Positions 18,441-27,450 are shown, numbered from the stretch's first letter. The stretch is 64,000 bases of DNA from Legionella quateirensis (GCF_001467955.1 NZ_LNYR01000046.1:21996-85995), one strand, 5' to 3'. Translations and numbers: made by a program. Notes: generated by a model not told the origin, from the letters alone.

Positions 18441-19650
18441 GTTCCTGCCGATGTATGCTCGCAATGCGTGGCGATCTGCGGCTGAAAGCAGGCAAATTGA
18501 TTATAGAATCATTAAGTTTTTTTATACCTAATTGAATCTCTTCACATGAAGGATAGGTGAAATTCAATCTCATAGCTTGTTTGTTAATCGATTTATCCAC
18601 CGCAAACGCAGAGCCCGGTATAAAGAGTGTTTTTGATTTTTCAAACAGATACTCTTTATGCCGTTCTATATTAATATGAGGAAATTCAAGCCAAACAAAC
18701 ATCCCATGTTGCGGTTTCACATAATTAAATTCAATTTCCATATGTTCATTTAAAGCGGTGATCATACATTCCAATTTTTTATTGTATAATTTGACTTGCG
18801 GCTCTATGACTTGGGGCAGAGAAAAAGAGTCCAAAAAACGATTCACCACCAAGTGATTAGGATTAGAAACAGACAGATCATTCATGTCTTTTAACTGCTC
18901 CAACTTTTGAATAATTTCTTTATCCCCGACAATCCACCCTGTTCTTAAGGCTGGTGATATGATTTTTGAAAAGGAACTGATATAAATTGCGTTTTTTGTA
19001 TAAGAACGCATTGGTAAATATTCTTCATCAGAAAAACTTAGAAAGCCATAAGGATCATCCTCGATAATAATGAAATTATATCGATCTGCCAATGCCGCTA
19101 GTTCTTTCCTTAATTGGGTATTCCAGGTTATGCCCTGAGGATTATGTCCATTACACACAATATATAAATAAGGTAGTGTTTTTTTTGTTTTTAAAATAGT
19201 TTCAAGATAATCCAGATCGATCCCTTCATTAAACAGTGAGGGAATGGGTAAATAATTCAAATTAAACAGATTAGCTACTTGCAAAAAACCGGGATAAACA
19301 AACTCTTCGATCAGTAATGAAGCCTTTTCTCTGAACCATAAATGAGCCGTTAGAAAAATACCCTGCTGCGCCCCATTAATGATAAGAATTTCATCCAATT
19401 GACAAGGCACTGATTTCTTAGCCATTATATTTTGTATCTTCGTTTTCAAATGCACTGATGTTGACTGATATTGAAAAGAACGGTCTGATTCCTCAGCCAA
19501 TTGAAGATAAACTTCCTTCAACTGAGACAATGGTAAAACAGAAAGATCCGGTAAACCTGCTGCAAAAGAGATTACATCGTTTTTTTGCGCTAATTTAATA
19601 TAGGTTTGAATTTCTAAGGGCTGTATCCTCTCATTCATGGGCTGTCTCAT
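18427..19650 (-). CDS. hpgT: PLP-dependent aminotransferase (hydroxyphenylglycine transaminase candidate)
   Basis: A 407-residue class I/II aminotransferase without the DNA-binding domain of MocR regulators. Visible PLP-site features are N-G-H-N-P-Q-G (about 167-173), E-D-D-P-Y (197-201), the Schiff-base Lys K229 in S-S-F-S-K, and R236. ATG at 19650 or 19638 are both possible starts. It is the last gene of the operon with the hydroxymandelate oxidase and hydroxymandelate-synthase homologues. In glycopeptide pathways HpgT converts 4-hydroxybenzoylformate to L-4-hydroxyphenylglycine using tyrosine as amino donor, which regenerates hydroxyphenylpyruvate. That role is assigned from context; sequence alone supports only an alpha-keto acid aminotransferase of the LysN/AroT type. 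Confidence 0.75.
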   Translation of the reverse strand: MRQPMNERIQPLEIQTYIKLAQKNDVISFAAGLPDLSVLPLSQLKEVYLQLAEESDRSFQYQSTSVHLKTKIQNIMAKKSVPCQLDEILIINGAQQGIFLTAHLWFREKASLLIEEFVYPGFLQVANLFNLNYLPIPSLFNEGIDLDYLETILKTKKTLPYLYIVCNGHNPQGITWNTQLRKELAALADRYNFIIIEDDPYGFLSFSDEEYLPMRSYTKNAIYISSFSKIISPALRTGWIVGDKEIIQKLEQLKDMNDLSVSNPNHLVVNRFLDSFSLPQVIEPQVKLYNKKLECMITALNEHMEIEFNYVKPQHGMFVWLEFPHINIERHKEYLFEKSKTLFIPGSAFAVDKSINKQAMRLNFTYPSCEEIQLGIKKLNDSIINLPAFSRRSPRIASIHRQELTVA

Positions 19651-19655
19651 TTTAA

Positions 19656-20615
19656 TTATTTATTGAAAAACTTAGGGCTTGCTGAGTAATGGGCAGATGT
19701 TTCCTCCGAAGGCATTGAATTTTTTAATTCATTGACTTGCTCTTCAAGCCGCTCAACCCGCTTAATTAATTCTTCTGTAAGAGACTTTTCTGCCAACTCT
19801 TCAGAAGCAGAACTCCAGGTGTTTCTCAGTGTTTTACAACGAAGATTAATTCCTTTAAGAGTTTCTGGAGTCATTTTAGGTACAACATGACTCAACGCTT
19901 CTTTATTTAAGCGAGAACTATTATGTTCAATCGTAATTGAGAAATAAAAGGGCGGTAGAATAATTTCAGGAGTTACCTGCCCCAGTTCACGACGGTTCAA
20001 CTCTTCAGCAATCATGAATTCAAATTCATTAAAATCAGAGTCATTCAAAGCAGCTAAAGCAGTATCAATGTAGGTTTTCCCATCCAGAATATGATTCATT
20101 TCATGCCATAAAGCGATGGCCGCACTACCACCCAAGGTCAATGTCACTGACTTCATATCCTGACCCGGATCCAAATATTGAACGGTTAATTCTTCAGGGC
20201 TTTGAATCGCACAGCGATTAGGGCATGGAACACTAAGACATCCATGGTCAAATTTTTGCATCCTACTACTTTGTTCCAAAATAATAGGATTAACCATGAT
20301 CATCGCCTGCGGAAAGACTGCCGATGGATATCGCCTCGTAACACCTGCAACATGTTCTTCACTCTCATGAAATACCCCCACAATGGCAAATTGGTAAGGT
20401 CGTTGTATTTCAACACATTGATTCGCAGCAATTCCACCACCACCGGTTTTAATCAATATACTCTTGGCAATATTTATTTGACGGTTTAATTCCAAATGAT
20501 CCTCCGGAGAGGCATCTAGTGGAAACCTTAAGCCAGGCTGATGTAAAACAGGATCACCAATAATTCTTATCCATTGAGAGGTGTTATTAATTAGTCCCGA
20601 GTGTTTTTCTCTCAT
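19656..20615 (-). CDS. Peptide-deformylase-like metalloprotein with C-terminal coiled coil
   Basis: A 319-residue protein, much longer than housekeeping deformylase (about 170). All three deformylase motifs are present: G-G-G-I-A-A-N-Q (motif 1, ending at Q66), H-G-C-L-S (motif 2, C126) and H-E-M-N-H (motif 3, H171, E172, H175), so the metal site looks complete. Motif 2 has His where Glu is usual. After about residue 185 comes an extra domain and a charged coiled coil. It is embedded in the hydroxyphenylglycine operon, in a cluster that also contains a formyltransferase domain. It may remove an N-formyl group from an intermediate or be a resistant deformylase for self-protection; both are inference. 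Confidence 0.82.
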   Translation of the reverse strand: MREKHSGLINNTSQWIRIIGDPVLHQPGLRFPLDASPEDHLELNRQINIAKSILIKTGGGGIAANQCVEIQRPYQFAIVGVFHESEEHVAGVTRRYPSAVFPQAMIMVNPIILEQSSRMQKFDHGCLSVPCPNRCAIQSPEELTVQYLDPGQDMKSVTLTLGGSAAIALWHEMNHILDGKTYIDTALAALNDSDFNEFEFMIAEELNRRELGQVTPEIILPPFYFSITIEHNSSRLNKEALSHVVPKMTPETLKGINLRCKTLRNTWSSASEELAEKSLTEELIKRVERLEEQVNELKNSMPSEETSAHYSASPKFFNK

Positions 20616-20650
20616 TGCTTCACCCCTCTCATATCAATTAAATTCCATAC

Positions 20651-21679
20651 CTAAGCTTCTAGTGTCTCGTATAAAGATTTAATATTAACCGTGCCAAACC
20701 CTTCACAAACATCGCGTTGAACAAACTCTAAAAACAGTGTAGGCCGCGACACTACCGGTTTTGTAAATATTTGGAATAAAATACCTTTATCGTCTTGCTC
20801 TAACATAACTCCATAAGGTGCAAGTCGATCAATGTTTTCAACTTGATTGGGGTAGGTTTCTTTTGCTTCATCATAATACCGAGGAGAGGCTTTTCTTAGT
20901 TCGCCACAATTTTGCTCATAATGATTAACCGCATCGATAATATCATCTGTAGCAAATGCAATATGGTGGACTCCAGCCCCTTGATTGTATTTGAGATAAG
21001 TATTCAAAGGAGACTTTTCTGCACTGGGTTCTACAAGTGGCAATTTAACTCGTCCATTAGGAGACTTCATAATAATGATATGCATCCCGCTTTCCTCAGA
21101 ATAGATATCTTCATTTTTATTTTCTGAGAATGAAAACGCTTCTTGATAGAATTTCACCCATTTTTCTATAGTATTGCTTGGATGACAAAAGGCAATATGA
21201 TCAATTTCAAAAAGCATGGAATTAGGTTGTACGGCTTGCTCATCATACTCAAAACCAGGAATTTTTTGAAAGGAGCTGATTTGCAAAAATTCATGTTCTA
21301 CGGAGTTAAAAACCTCCACAGATGCAGTATACACACCATCTTTTATTTGAGGAGTTAAACTCGCAACTGCCCCCTTGCTGGTTGTATTATGATAACAAGC
21401 ATCCACATCATGGACCCAGAAGCTTATCTTTTTGATACTGTCTCCAAATTTAGTCAGGTGGTTAGCTACTGGATTATCTTGACTCAAACTGGAGTTCAGC
21501 ACGATATGAATATCGCCCTGTTTCAATAAATACTGTACTGTATTTTCATTTTTCTTGGTCGTAATATGTTCAAATTTCATCGCATTGACAAAAAAGCTTT
21601 TGGCATGAAAAATGTTTCCCACGTACATCTCAACATAAGCTATTTTTTCAATTAAATTTGAAAATTTTTGTGTGTTCAT
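20651..21679 (-). CDS. hmaS: 4-hydroxymandelate synthase-like Fe(II) dioxygenase (HPPD/VOC family)
   Basis: A 342-residue two-domain vicinal-oxygen-chelate protein with AAGGA before its ATG. The iron triad reads H161 (E-I-D-H-I-A), H239 (G-V-H-H-I-A-F) and E318 (F-L-E-F). HPPD and HmaS act on 4-hydroxyphenylpyruvate, giving homogentisate and 4-hydroxymandelate respectively. Two features favour HmaS: the active-site strand reads L-P-L-V-E-P, where HPPD has P-L-N-E-P and HmaS a hydrophobic residue at that position (V216), and the C-terminal helix is N-I-K-S-L-Y-E rather than N-F-x-A-L-F-x-S. Immediate neighbours are a hydroxymandelate oxidase and an aminotransferase. A diverged HPPD is the main alternative. 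Confidence 0.82.
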   Translation of the reverse strand: MNTQKFSNLIEKIAYVEMYVGNIFHAKSFFVNAMKFEHITTKKNENTVQYLLKQGDIHIVLNSSLSQDNPVANHLTKFGDSIKKISFWVHDVDACYHNTTSKGAVASLTPQIKDGVYTASVEVFNSVEHEFLQISSFQKIPGFEYDEQAVQPNSMLFEIDHIAFCHPSNTIEKWVKFYQEAFSFSENKNEDIYSEESGMHIIIMKSPNGRVKLPLVEPSAEKSPLNTYLKYNQGAGVHHIAFATDDIIDAVNHYEQNCGELRKASPRYYDEAKETYPNQVENIDRLAPYGVMLEQDDKGILFQIFTKPVVSRPTLFLEFVQRDVCEGFGTVNIKSLYETLEA

Positions 21680-21689
21680 GTTTTTTTCC

Positions 21690-22760
21690 TTACAGCTTGA
21701 TAAAATCAGAAGTGATATCTTTAGTACTGGCGCATCCGCATAAAATCATGGTTTCAATTAATTCGCGTTGCAAAATAGAAAGCGCGTGAAAAACACCTTT
21801 CGAGCCGCCCGCAGCTAAAGCCCACAACGCAGCTCTACCGATTAAGGTAGCATCAGCACCTAAAGCTAATGCTTTAAATACATCACTTCCACGAGCAATT
21901 CCGCCATCTAAAAAGAGTTTTACTTTATCGCCAACTACTTGTTTATGCTCTTTCATTATTTCTACTGCGGTACAGCTTGAATCCAATTGCCTGCCGCCAT
22001 GATTGGAAATAATAATGCCTTTAACATTAGGATAACCAAGGGCTATTTCTGTATCACGCGGGTCGAGTATTCCTTTTAAAATAATTGGCAATTGAGTTTC
22101 TTGAGCAAGCCAATCTAAATCATCCCAACTGATTTGATGATCTAAAAGCGTGGAAAGATGTTTTTTTGTTTTCAGACATTGATTAATGGGTATCCCTAGT
22201 CGCTCTAAATGAGCAAAAGAGGTGTTGTCAGGAAACTTTAGAGGTTGCGCGCATTCACGTTCTTTTTTGGCGTAAACAGGTGCGTCAACGGTGACTACCA
22301 AGGCATCAAAATGATTGTCTTGTGCCATTTGAATGAAATTTTTATTTATAGATCTATCTTGTAAAAAATACATTTGCAACCACAATGGCCCTTTTTTATT
22401 TTGAGCCACTAAAATGTGATCAACGGAAGCAAACATACTCAATATCATAATCGTATTGAATTGATTTGCTGCTTCAAGCATATCCAACTCACCTTTTGGT
22501 GACAGAAGCCCATGATAAGCTGATGGAGCTATTAGAACAGGTGTAGAAAGGTTGTGTCCGAATATCTGTGTTTGAGCAGAAATTTCACCCAATCCACGCA
22601 GAACTCGAGGTACTAGTCTTATGTCATTCAAGTGTTGTCGGTTTCTTTTTACTGCAAGCTCATCCAAACTTCCGCCATCAATGAACGAAAAGACATCCGC
22701 TGACACAAGAGTTCGGGCTTTTTCATAAAAAGATTGAAGACTTGTTAATTCTTCAAGCAT
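21690..22760 (-). CDS. hmo: FMN-dependent alpha-hydroxy acid oxidase (4-hydroxymandelate oxidase candidate)
   Basis: A 356-residue TIM-barrel flavoenzyme. The start at 22760 (M-L-E-E-L-T-S) is chosen for the GGAA upstream and family length; a frame from 22847 would add 29 unrelated residues. Signatures include F-I-D-G-G-S-L-D-E at the N-terminus, S-N-H-G-G-R-Q-L-D (catalytic His and Arg) and D-G-G-I-A-R-G-S-D-V-F-K-A-L-A-L-G-A, with the F-Y-E-K-A-R family start. The family includes lactate, glycolate and mandelate oxidases. Here it lies 11 bases upstream of the hmaS homologue, so oxidation of 4-hydroxymandelate to 4-hydroxybenzoylformate is the contextual assignment. Confidence 0.83.
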   Translation of the reverse strand: MLEELTSLQSFYEKARTLVSADVFSFIDGGSLDELAVKRNRQHLNDIRLVPRVLRGLGEISAQTQIFGHNLSTPVLIAPSAYHGLLSPKGELDMLEAANQFNTIMILSMFASVDHILVAQNKKGPLWLQMYFLQDRSINKNFIQMAQDNHFDALVVTVDAPVYAKKERECAQPLKFPDNTSFAHLERLGIPINQCLKTKKHLSTLLDHQISWDDLDWLAQETQLPIILKGILDPRDTEIALGYPNVKGIIISNHGGRQLDSSCTAVEIMKEHKQVVGDKVKLFLDGGIARGSDVFKALALGADATLIGRAALWALAAGGSKGVFHALSILQRELIETMILCGCASTKDITSDFIKL

Positions 22761-22918
22761 ATTATTGTTCCATTTTTTTATTTTTTTTCCAAAGTCTTGC
22801 AATATTATTACATACAAATGCTCCAGAATAAAGCAAGGTGAATTCATTGCGATCTACTAGATTTTTATTGGGCACAACACAGTAGCCATTGCTTGATCAT
22901 CATGCTTAAAAAACAATC

Positions 22919-22948
22919 TTGACACTCCAACATGTATGATCAGATAAT
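22919..22948 (+). promoter_or_regulatory. Sigma-70-type promoter for the NTF2-like/monooxygenase operon
   Basis: TTGACA at 22919-22924, an 18-bp spacer, and GATAAT at 22943-22948. It is about 65 bp upstream of the first ATG of the plus-strand operon, in the divergent gap with hmo. Confidence 0.7.
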
Positions 22949-22957
22949 CGCCAACAC

Positions 22958-22983
22958 GAACTAAATCAGTGTCGATTTAGTTC
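22958..22983. promoter_or_regulatory. Perfect 10-bp inverted repeat, operator candidate
   Basis: GAACTAAATC (22958-22967) and GATTTAGTTC (22974-22983) are exact reverse complements with a six-base spacer. The dyad lies just downstream of the predicted -10 and before the ribosome site. It could be a repressor operator at the transcription start or a 5' UTR hairpin. Confidence 0.75.
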
Positions 22984-23011
22984 TTTAACAATCATTCTCC
23001 AGGAGTTGGTG

Positions 23012-23395
23012 ATGGATAAAAAAGCACTTGAAGTGTTTATTGCTGATTTTTATCAAGCATGGAAAAATCGTGACGAAGAAAAAATTCCTACTTTTTATGA
23101 TGAAAATATTCGTGCTTATTCGGATTTTACTGAAATAACCTTGAAGGATATTCTAAATCGTCTGGAGTTCTCAAAAACTAAATTTGCTGAAGTCAATTAC
23201 ATTATTGAAGACCAATTTATTGATGAAGCAGAGGGTAAAATAGCAATTCGGATGAAACAACGTCACATACTTAAAGATGGTGGCTTAGTAAAATGGGAAT
23301 CGATTATGCATTATAAAATCGTTAACCATAAAATCACTGAACTATGGATGTCTTTCTATCCAAATGCCGATTATTTAAACAATGATCAATTCTAA
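23012..23395 (+). CDS. SnoaL/NTF2-like small protein
   Basis: A 127-residue protein. The ATG at 23012 has AGGAG six bases upstream; an in-frame TTG at 23006 is less likely. The N-terminus, F-I-A-D-F-Y-Q-A-W-K-N-R-D-E-E-K-I-P-x-F-Y-D-E-N, is the classic SnoaL/NTF2-like cone-fold opening, and the later W-E-S-I-M-H-Y-K-I strand also fits. Such proteins act as cyclases, isomerases or hydrolases in natural-product pathways, or merely bind ligands. It is the first gene of a three-gene operon overlapping the flavin monooxygenase by 14 bases. The reaction cannot be predicted. Confidence 0.8.
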   Translation: MDKKALEVFIADFYQAWKNRDEEKIPTFYDENIRAYSDFTEITLKDILNRLEFSKTKFAEVNYIIEDQFIDEAEGKIAIRMKQRHILKDGGLVKWESIMHYKIVNHKITELWMSFYPNADYLNNDQF

Positions 23396-24959
23396 TTATG
23401 AAGTCATTATAGTTGGGGGCGGCCCTGTTGGAATTGCCCTTGCTATAGAATTAGGATTGAACCAGGTTAAAACTCTGGTTCTTGAAAAATATGCGAAGCC
23501 ATTGAAAATGCCACGCGCACAATCATTATCGGCCCGCACTATGGAATTTTTTATACGTTGGGGTGCAGACATGGCTCTTGAAGAGAGTCTATTGCTCCCC
23601 AAAGATTTACCTCAAACTGGAATTTGGTGTTCTACCTTATGCGGAGAAACCTATTTTGAAACAGCATGGGGCGATAATCAACTAAAAGAAAATGCCTCCC
23701 CTAAAGCAGGTGTTCGATCCCCTATATGGATTACAGAAGAGGTGCTGCGTACGAGGCTACAGGCGTTTCCAAGTGTTGATTTTCTTAAAGAACACGAAGT
23801 CCAAGACATACAAATTGATAATAAGATTGTCTCTATCACTTCTTTTGATAAAAACAGCCAACAGAAAAAGGTTCATCAAGCAAACTACCTGGCCTGTTGT
23901 GACGGGAGTACCGGCCCGACAAAACAACTGTTTAATAATTGTTACAACACGATGTCAGATGCCACAAAAATGCTGGGTACGATGTTCATTTCTAAAGAAC
24001 TGATGCAACTAAAAACTGTTCCTGATGGCATTATGTATTTCGTATTGGCAGAGGGTGCTATGGCTTTTGTAGGCCCTATCGATCTGCAAGAAGGACTATG
24101 GCTAGCACAAATTGTCTGGAATAAACCAGAAGATCCAGATGAACTTTCAATTTCCTCAATAATCGATGCTATTGTGGGTATTCCCATTGAAAAAGAAATA
24201 GTTGATTTTAATATATGGGATATGCAAGTTAAAATTGCGGATTTTTTCAATTTTAATAATCAAGTTTTTTGGTTAGGAGATTCCGCTCACGCTTTTGCTC
24301 CCACCGGAGGATTGGGCTTAAATACGGGATTTGGTGATGCTCATAATTTGGGTTGGAAATTAGCTGCAGTTATTCAAAACAAAGCTTCAGCCAAATTACT
24401 TGAGACTTATGCAAAAGAACGTCATCCAATATGGCTAAGTAATCTGAATTTTGCGGGAAATAATGCGTTAGAGTTTTTAGAACTAAAGAAAAAATATCCC
24501 CCTGAAGTAGATTATAAAGCATATACCATGGCTTATGCTGATTTAGGAAACCGCTATTTAAGATCCTCAGGCCTTACTTTAGGGTATGCGTATTTCGACT
24601 CCCCATTAACTCAATTAATGCCCCAGCAAGTGCAAGAAAATAATCCATTTGAATATACCCCTAAAACCGAACCGGGATATTTTTTGCCTCATGCCATACA
24701 TCAAAACGACACTATTTACGCCACGTTATCCCCTACTCTATGGAATCTTATTGTTTGTGATTCAGATCCAGTTCAAGAGTCTGAAAAGAAAAAAATTGCA
24801 GATGTATTTTCCTTGGATGATATTCACATTGTGAAAGTAGCTGCGAATACTTACCCCTATTCTTATCTTTTATTACGGCCTGATTGGCATATTGCCCGTT
24901 TGGGAAATAGTCTTGACAGTATCGCCGGCTCTATACAGGAGAAGCTCCAATGCGCTTGA
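23382..24959 (+). CDS. Class A FAD-dependent aromatic monooxygenase (PheA/TfdB-type)
   Basis: A 525-residue flavoprotein. An N-terminal Rossmann motif reads V-G-G-G-P-V-G-I-A-L-A-I-E-L-G (about 11-25) with acidic E35 later. The second FAD motif is G-D-S-A-H-A-F-A-P-T-G-G-L-G-L-N-T-G-F-G (around residue 300). Length and the C-terminal extension resemble phenol hydroxylases and polyketide hydroxylases such as MhpA, PgaE and RdmE. The start overlaps the upstream gene and its end overlaps the formyltransferase start by 10 bases, so it is translationally coupled. The probable substrate is a phenolic or peptide intermediate of the cluster; that is inference. Confidence 0.88.
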   Translation: MINSNYEVIIVGGGPVGIALAIELGLNQVKTLVLEKYAKPLKMPRAQSLSARTMEFFIRWGADMALEESLLLPKDLPQTGIWCSTLCGETYFETAWGDNQLKENASPKAGVRSPIWITEEVLRTRLQAFPSVDFLKEHEVQDIQIDNKIVSITSFDKNSQQKKVHQANYLACCDGSTGPTKQLFNNCYNTMSDATKMLGTMFISKELMQLKTVPDGIMYFVLAEGAMAFVGPIDLQEGLWLAQIVWNKPEDPDELSISSIIDAIVGIPIEKEIVDFNIWDMQVKIADFFNFNNQVFWLGDSAHAFAPTGGLGLNTGFGDAHNLGWKLAAVIQNKASAKLLETYAKERHPIWLSNLNFAGNNALEFLELKKKYPPEVDYKAYTMAYADLGNRYLRSSGLTLGYAYFDSPLTQLMPQQVQENNPFEYTPKTEPGYFLPHAIHQNDTIYATLSPTLWNLIVCDSDPVQESEKKKIADVFSLDDIHIVKVAANTYPYSYLLLRPDWHIARLGNSLDSIAGSIQEKLQCA

Positions 24960-27418
24960 CCTTCCTTTTAATTGGCCAAGACTCTTTGTTAATTCAATGT
25001 GGGAACGTGCTACTCGAAAAAAATCATGAAATTAAATGGGTAGTTTCTCAGGTTGCCTCTATACAAAACTGGTGTGAAAAACATAATATTCCTTGTTTAC
25101 CGACCTTAAATGAATTACCAGGTGAAAAAAAACAGAGTGTCGATTATTTGTTTAGCATCGTAAACGGTAAAATTCTAACCAAAGAAGATCTGCAAATAGC
25201 ACGCTATGCCTCCATTAATTATCATGATTCCTTGTTACCAAAATATGCTGGTGTACACGCCACGACCTGGTCTATTTTAAACAACGAGACCTTTCACGGT
25301 ATTACATGGCATCTTATTAATGAGGGGATAGATGAGGGAGATATTGTTTATCAGAATAAATTCCCTATTGCTAATAATGAGACAGTTCTGACATTGAATT
25401 TACGATGTTTTGAAGCAGCGGTGAAGGGATTTTCAGACATCCTTCAAAAAATTGAATCCTCTTCGTTAAACACATTGAAACAACAAAAAGAAAGTCGGAG
25501 TTATTATGGGCTAAGCCACGTTCTTCCTGATATGGGTTTTATCAATTGGAACAAGGCTAATGCGGAGGATGTAATCCAATGCTACCGTGCACTTAATTTT
25601 GGCAACTATACAAATAATGTCGGGTTGTTAAAGCTCTACTTAAATCAAACATTTCTTATTGTTATGGATGTTGCCTTATCCACGTATCCTTGTTCAATAC
25701 AACAAGGCGGTGTAGTGCTCGCAATAGAAAACGAAGGTTTAATAGTTTCTACTCTTACTCAACCGATTGTGATTAAAAAAATCATAACTCCTATGGGTGC
25801 TTCAGTAACACCAAAAGAGCTTATTGAAACTTATGACATAAAAGTTAATAGTCATCTTCCCCAAATATCACCCCAAATTGTTGAAGAAAATACACCCGTT
25901 TATAAAAAAGCCTTAACTCATGAGCAATATTGGTTAAAACAACTTATCTCAAGCACAGAGCATGGTTTTTTTTCAGATAGAATGTTTGAGGAAAATGGAA
26001 CCGAGAAAAAGCTTTCTCCAATTCGACTCAATACAGCTTCAACACAATTGGCTCATAGTTCTGAAGTTTATCTGCTCGCAAGTATAATGATTTATTTGTA
26101 CCGAATTAATAATTACGAATCCTTCACTGTATTTTGGCATCAACCTCAAGGGTTAAATACAACTAATCTTTTTTCTAATCTTTTGCCCATCTCTGCACAT
26201 GACTTTCAAAGCGATCTAAAAATTGGGGAAATTATAGAACTGGTTAGTCAAAAATTAAACTCTATACGTAGGCATGGAACTTATCTTAATGATATTTATA
26301 TGCGACAACCGTCTTTAACATCTATAGTTCAGGAAGCTAAAAAGTATGTAATTACCGTAGGAACTGAGCGTACAGAAAACTCTTTAATTCATTTTGGCAT
26401 CCAGCCTGACTCAGATGAAATCAATATAGCGCATTATATTAATAGTCATTATCAAGGTGGAACGGTAATGCCCGTGCTGGAAAATATGTCAGCTCATATA
26501 AACACTATTTTGCAAATAATGTGTTCGGAACCTAATTTATTAGTGCATCAATTTTCATTTCTTGAACAAGATGAGCACGCTCAGTTATTGGAATGGAGTA
26601 TTGGGGAATATCGTCCCTTACCGAGTAATACCATTACCGATTTATTTGAACAACGAGTTAAATTTTCCCCGGAAAAAACGGTACTCTTTGAAAACAATAC
26701 CCCTTTAAGTTATTACCAGCTTTGGTTAGAAGCAGAATCTATCTCTTCATATTTACAATCATTACAATTGCCTCATCAATCTGCCGTATCGTTTTCAATG
26801 GTCCCCAGTGCGACAACACTTGCCTTAATGCTAGGTATTTTAAAAGCGGGACATATTGGCGTCCCTATAACACCAGGTACTTTTATTGAGGAATCAGTAG
26901 CAAATTATAAAGCTGAAACCTTGCTTGATCACAAACCTATGAGTCAAAATTTAACTGTTTATTCATCTAATTTATCAGTTGGTAAACAGGAGTGTTTGCG
27001 TTTTTACACACCGCAATCAGTATGTGACACATTAAATCAAAAGCAAATTATTAATTACAGTTATTGGTATGCTAATACTGTAGGTTTAAATGAGCATTCC
27101 CTATTAAATGTTCATACTTCGGTACCTTTTAACCTGCTCATGATGAGTATGTTATCCTCGATAATTGTAGGTGGAACCCTGGATTTTAATCAGGTAACCG
27201 CTTGTAGAGAAGATTATCTGGATCATCTAAGAACACAGAACATTACGCATCTACGGATATCGGCTGAGGAATGGGAGTTTCTTCTGGATTATCCAGAATT
27301 AGTGAGTCAATTAAAGTCATTGCGTTATATCGTATTAACCAATACGGTGAGTCATACTGATCAGATTATTGAATGGCGAGCCCTTAATTCACAAAGTCGT
27401 TTTATAGTTATATCATAG
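24950..27418 (+). CDS. Formyltransferase domain fused to incomplete NRPS condensation/adenylation domains
   Basis: An 822-residue fusion. Residues 1 to about 300 are a methionyl-tRNA-formyltransferase-like domain: I-N-Y-H-D-S-L-L-P-K-Y-A-G has the catalytic N90 and H92, and G-I-D-E-G-D has D128, followed by a Formyl_trans_C-like barrel. Residues about 325-540 resemble part of a condensation domain but lack a visible H-H-x-x-x-D-G. Residues about 555-822 resemble the N-terminal lobe of an adenylation domain, with a weak core A3 and no A5-A10: the protein stops just where N-x-Y-G-P-T-E would follow, and there is no PCP. N-formylation of an amino group on an NRPS intermediate is known from gramicidin LgrA and siderophores. 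The degenerate A part may only serve docking. Confidence 0.8.
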   Translation: MRLTFLLIGQDSLLIQCGNVLLEKNHEIKWVVSQVASIQNWCEKHNIPCLPTLNELPGEKKQSVDYLFSIVNGKILTKEDLQIARYASINYHDSLLPKYAGVHATTWSILNNETFHGITWHLINEGIDEGDIVYQNKFPIANNETVLTLNLRCFEAAVKGFSDILQKIESSSLNTLKQQKESRSYYGLSHVLPDMGFINWNKANAEDVIQCYRALNFGNYTNNVGLLKLYLNQTFLIVMDVALSTYPCSIQQGGVVLAIENEGLIVSTLTQPIVIKKIITPMGASVTPKELIETYDIKVNSHLPQISPQIVEENTPVYKKALTHEQYWLKQLISSTEHGFFSDRMFEENGTEKKLSPIRLNTASTQLAHSSEVYLLASIMIYLYRINNYESFTVFWHQPQGLNTTNLFSNLLPISAHDFQSDLKIGEIIELVSQKLNSIRRHGTYLNDIYMRQPSLTSIVQEAKKYVITVGTERTENSLIHFGIQPDSDEINIAHYINSHYQGGTVMPVLENMSAHINTILQIMCSEPNLLVHQFSFLEQDEHAQLLEWSIGEYRPLPSNTITDLFEQRVKFSPEKTVLFENNTPLSYYQLWLEAESISSYLQSLQLPHQSAVSFSMVPSATTLALMLGILKAGHIGVPITPGTFIEESVANYKAETLLDHKPMSQNLTVYSSNLSVGKQECLRFYTPQSVCDTLNQKQIINYSYWYANTVGLNEHSLLNVHTSVPFNLLMMSMLSSIIVGGTLDFNQVTACREDYLDHLRTQNITHLRISAEEWEFLLDYPELVSQLKSLRYIVLTNTVSHTDQIIEWRALNSQSRFIVIS

Positions 27419-27450
27419 CCCGATTTCACAGGGCTATATTGTTTTGTTTA
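27416..27450. terminator. Hairpin terminator between convergent cluster operons
   Basis: TAGCCC (which includes the TAG stop) pairs with GGGCTA across a nine-base loop and is followed by T-rich sequence. It lies between the plus-strand formyltransferase operon and the minus-strand SDR gene. Confidence 0.7.

Noticed and set aside
18427-19650. MocR-type transcription regulator
   Set aside because: The protein starts directly with the aminotransferase fold and has no GntR-type DNA-binding domain.
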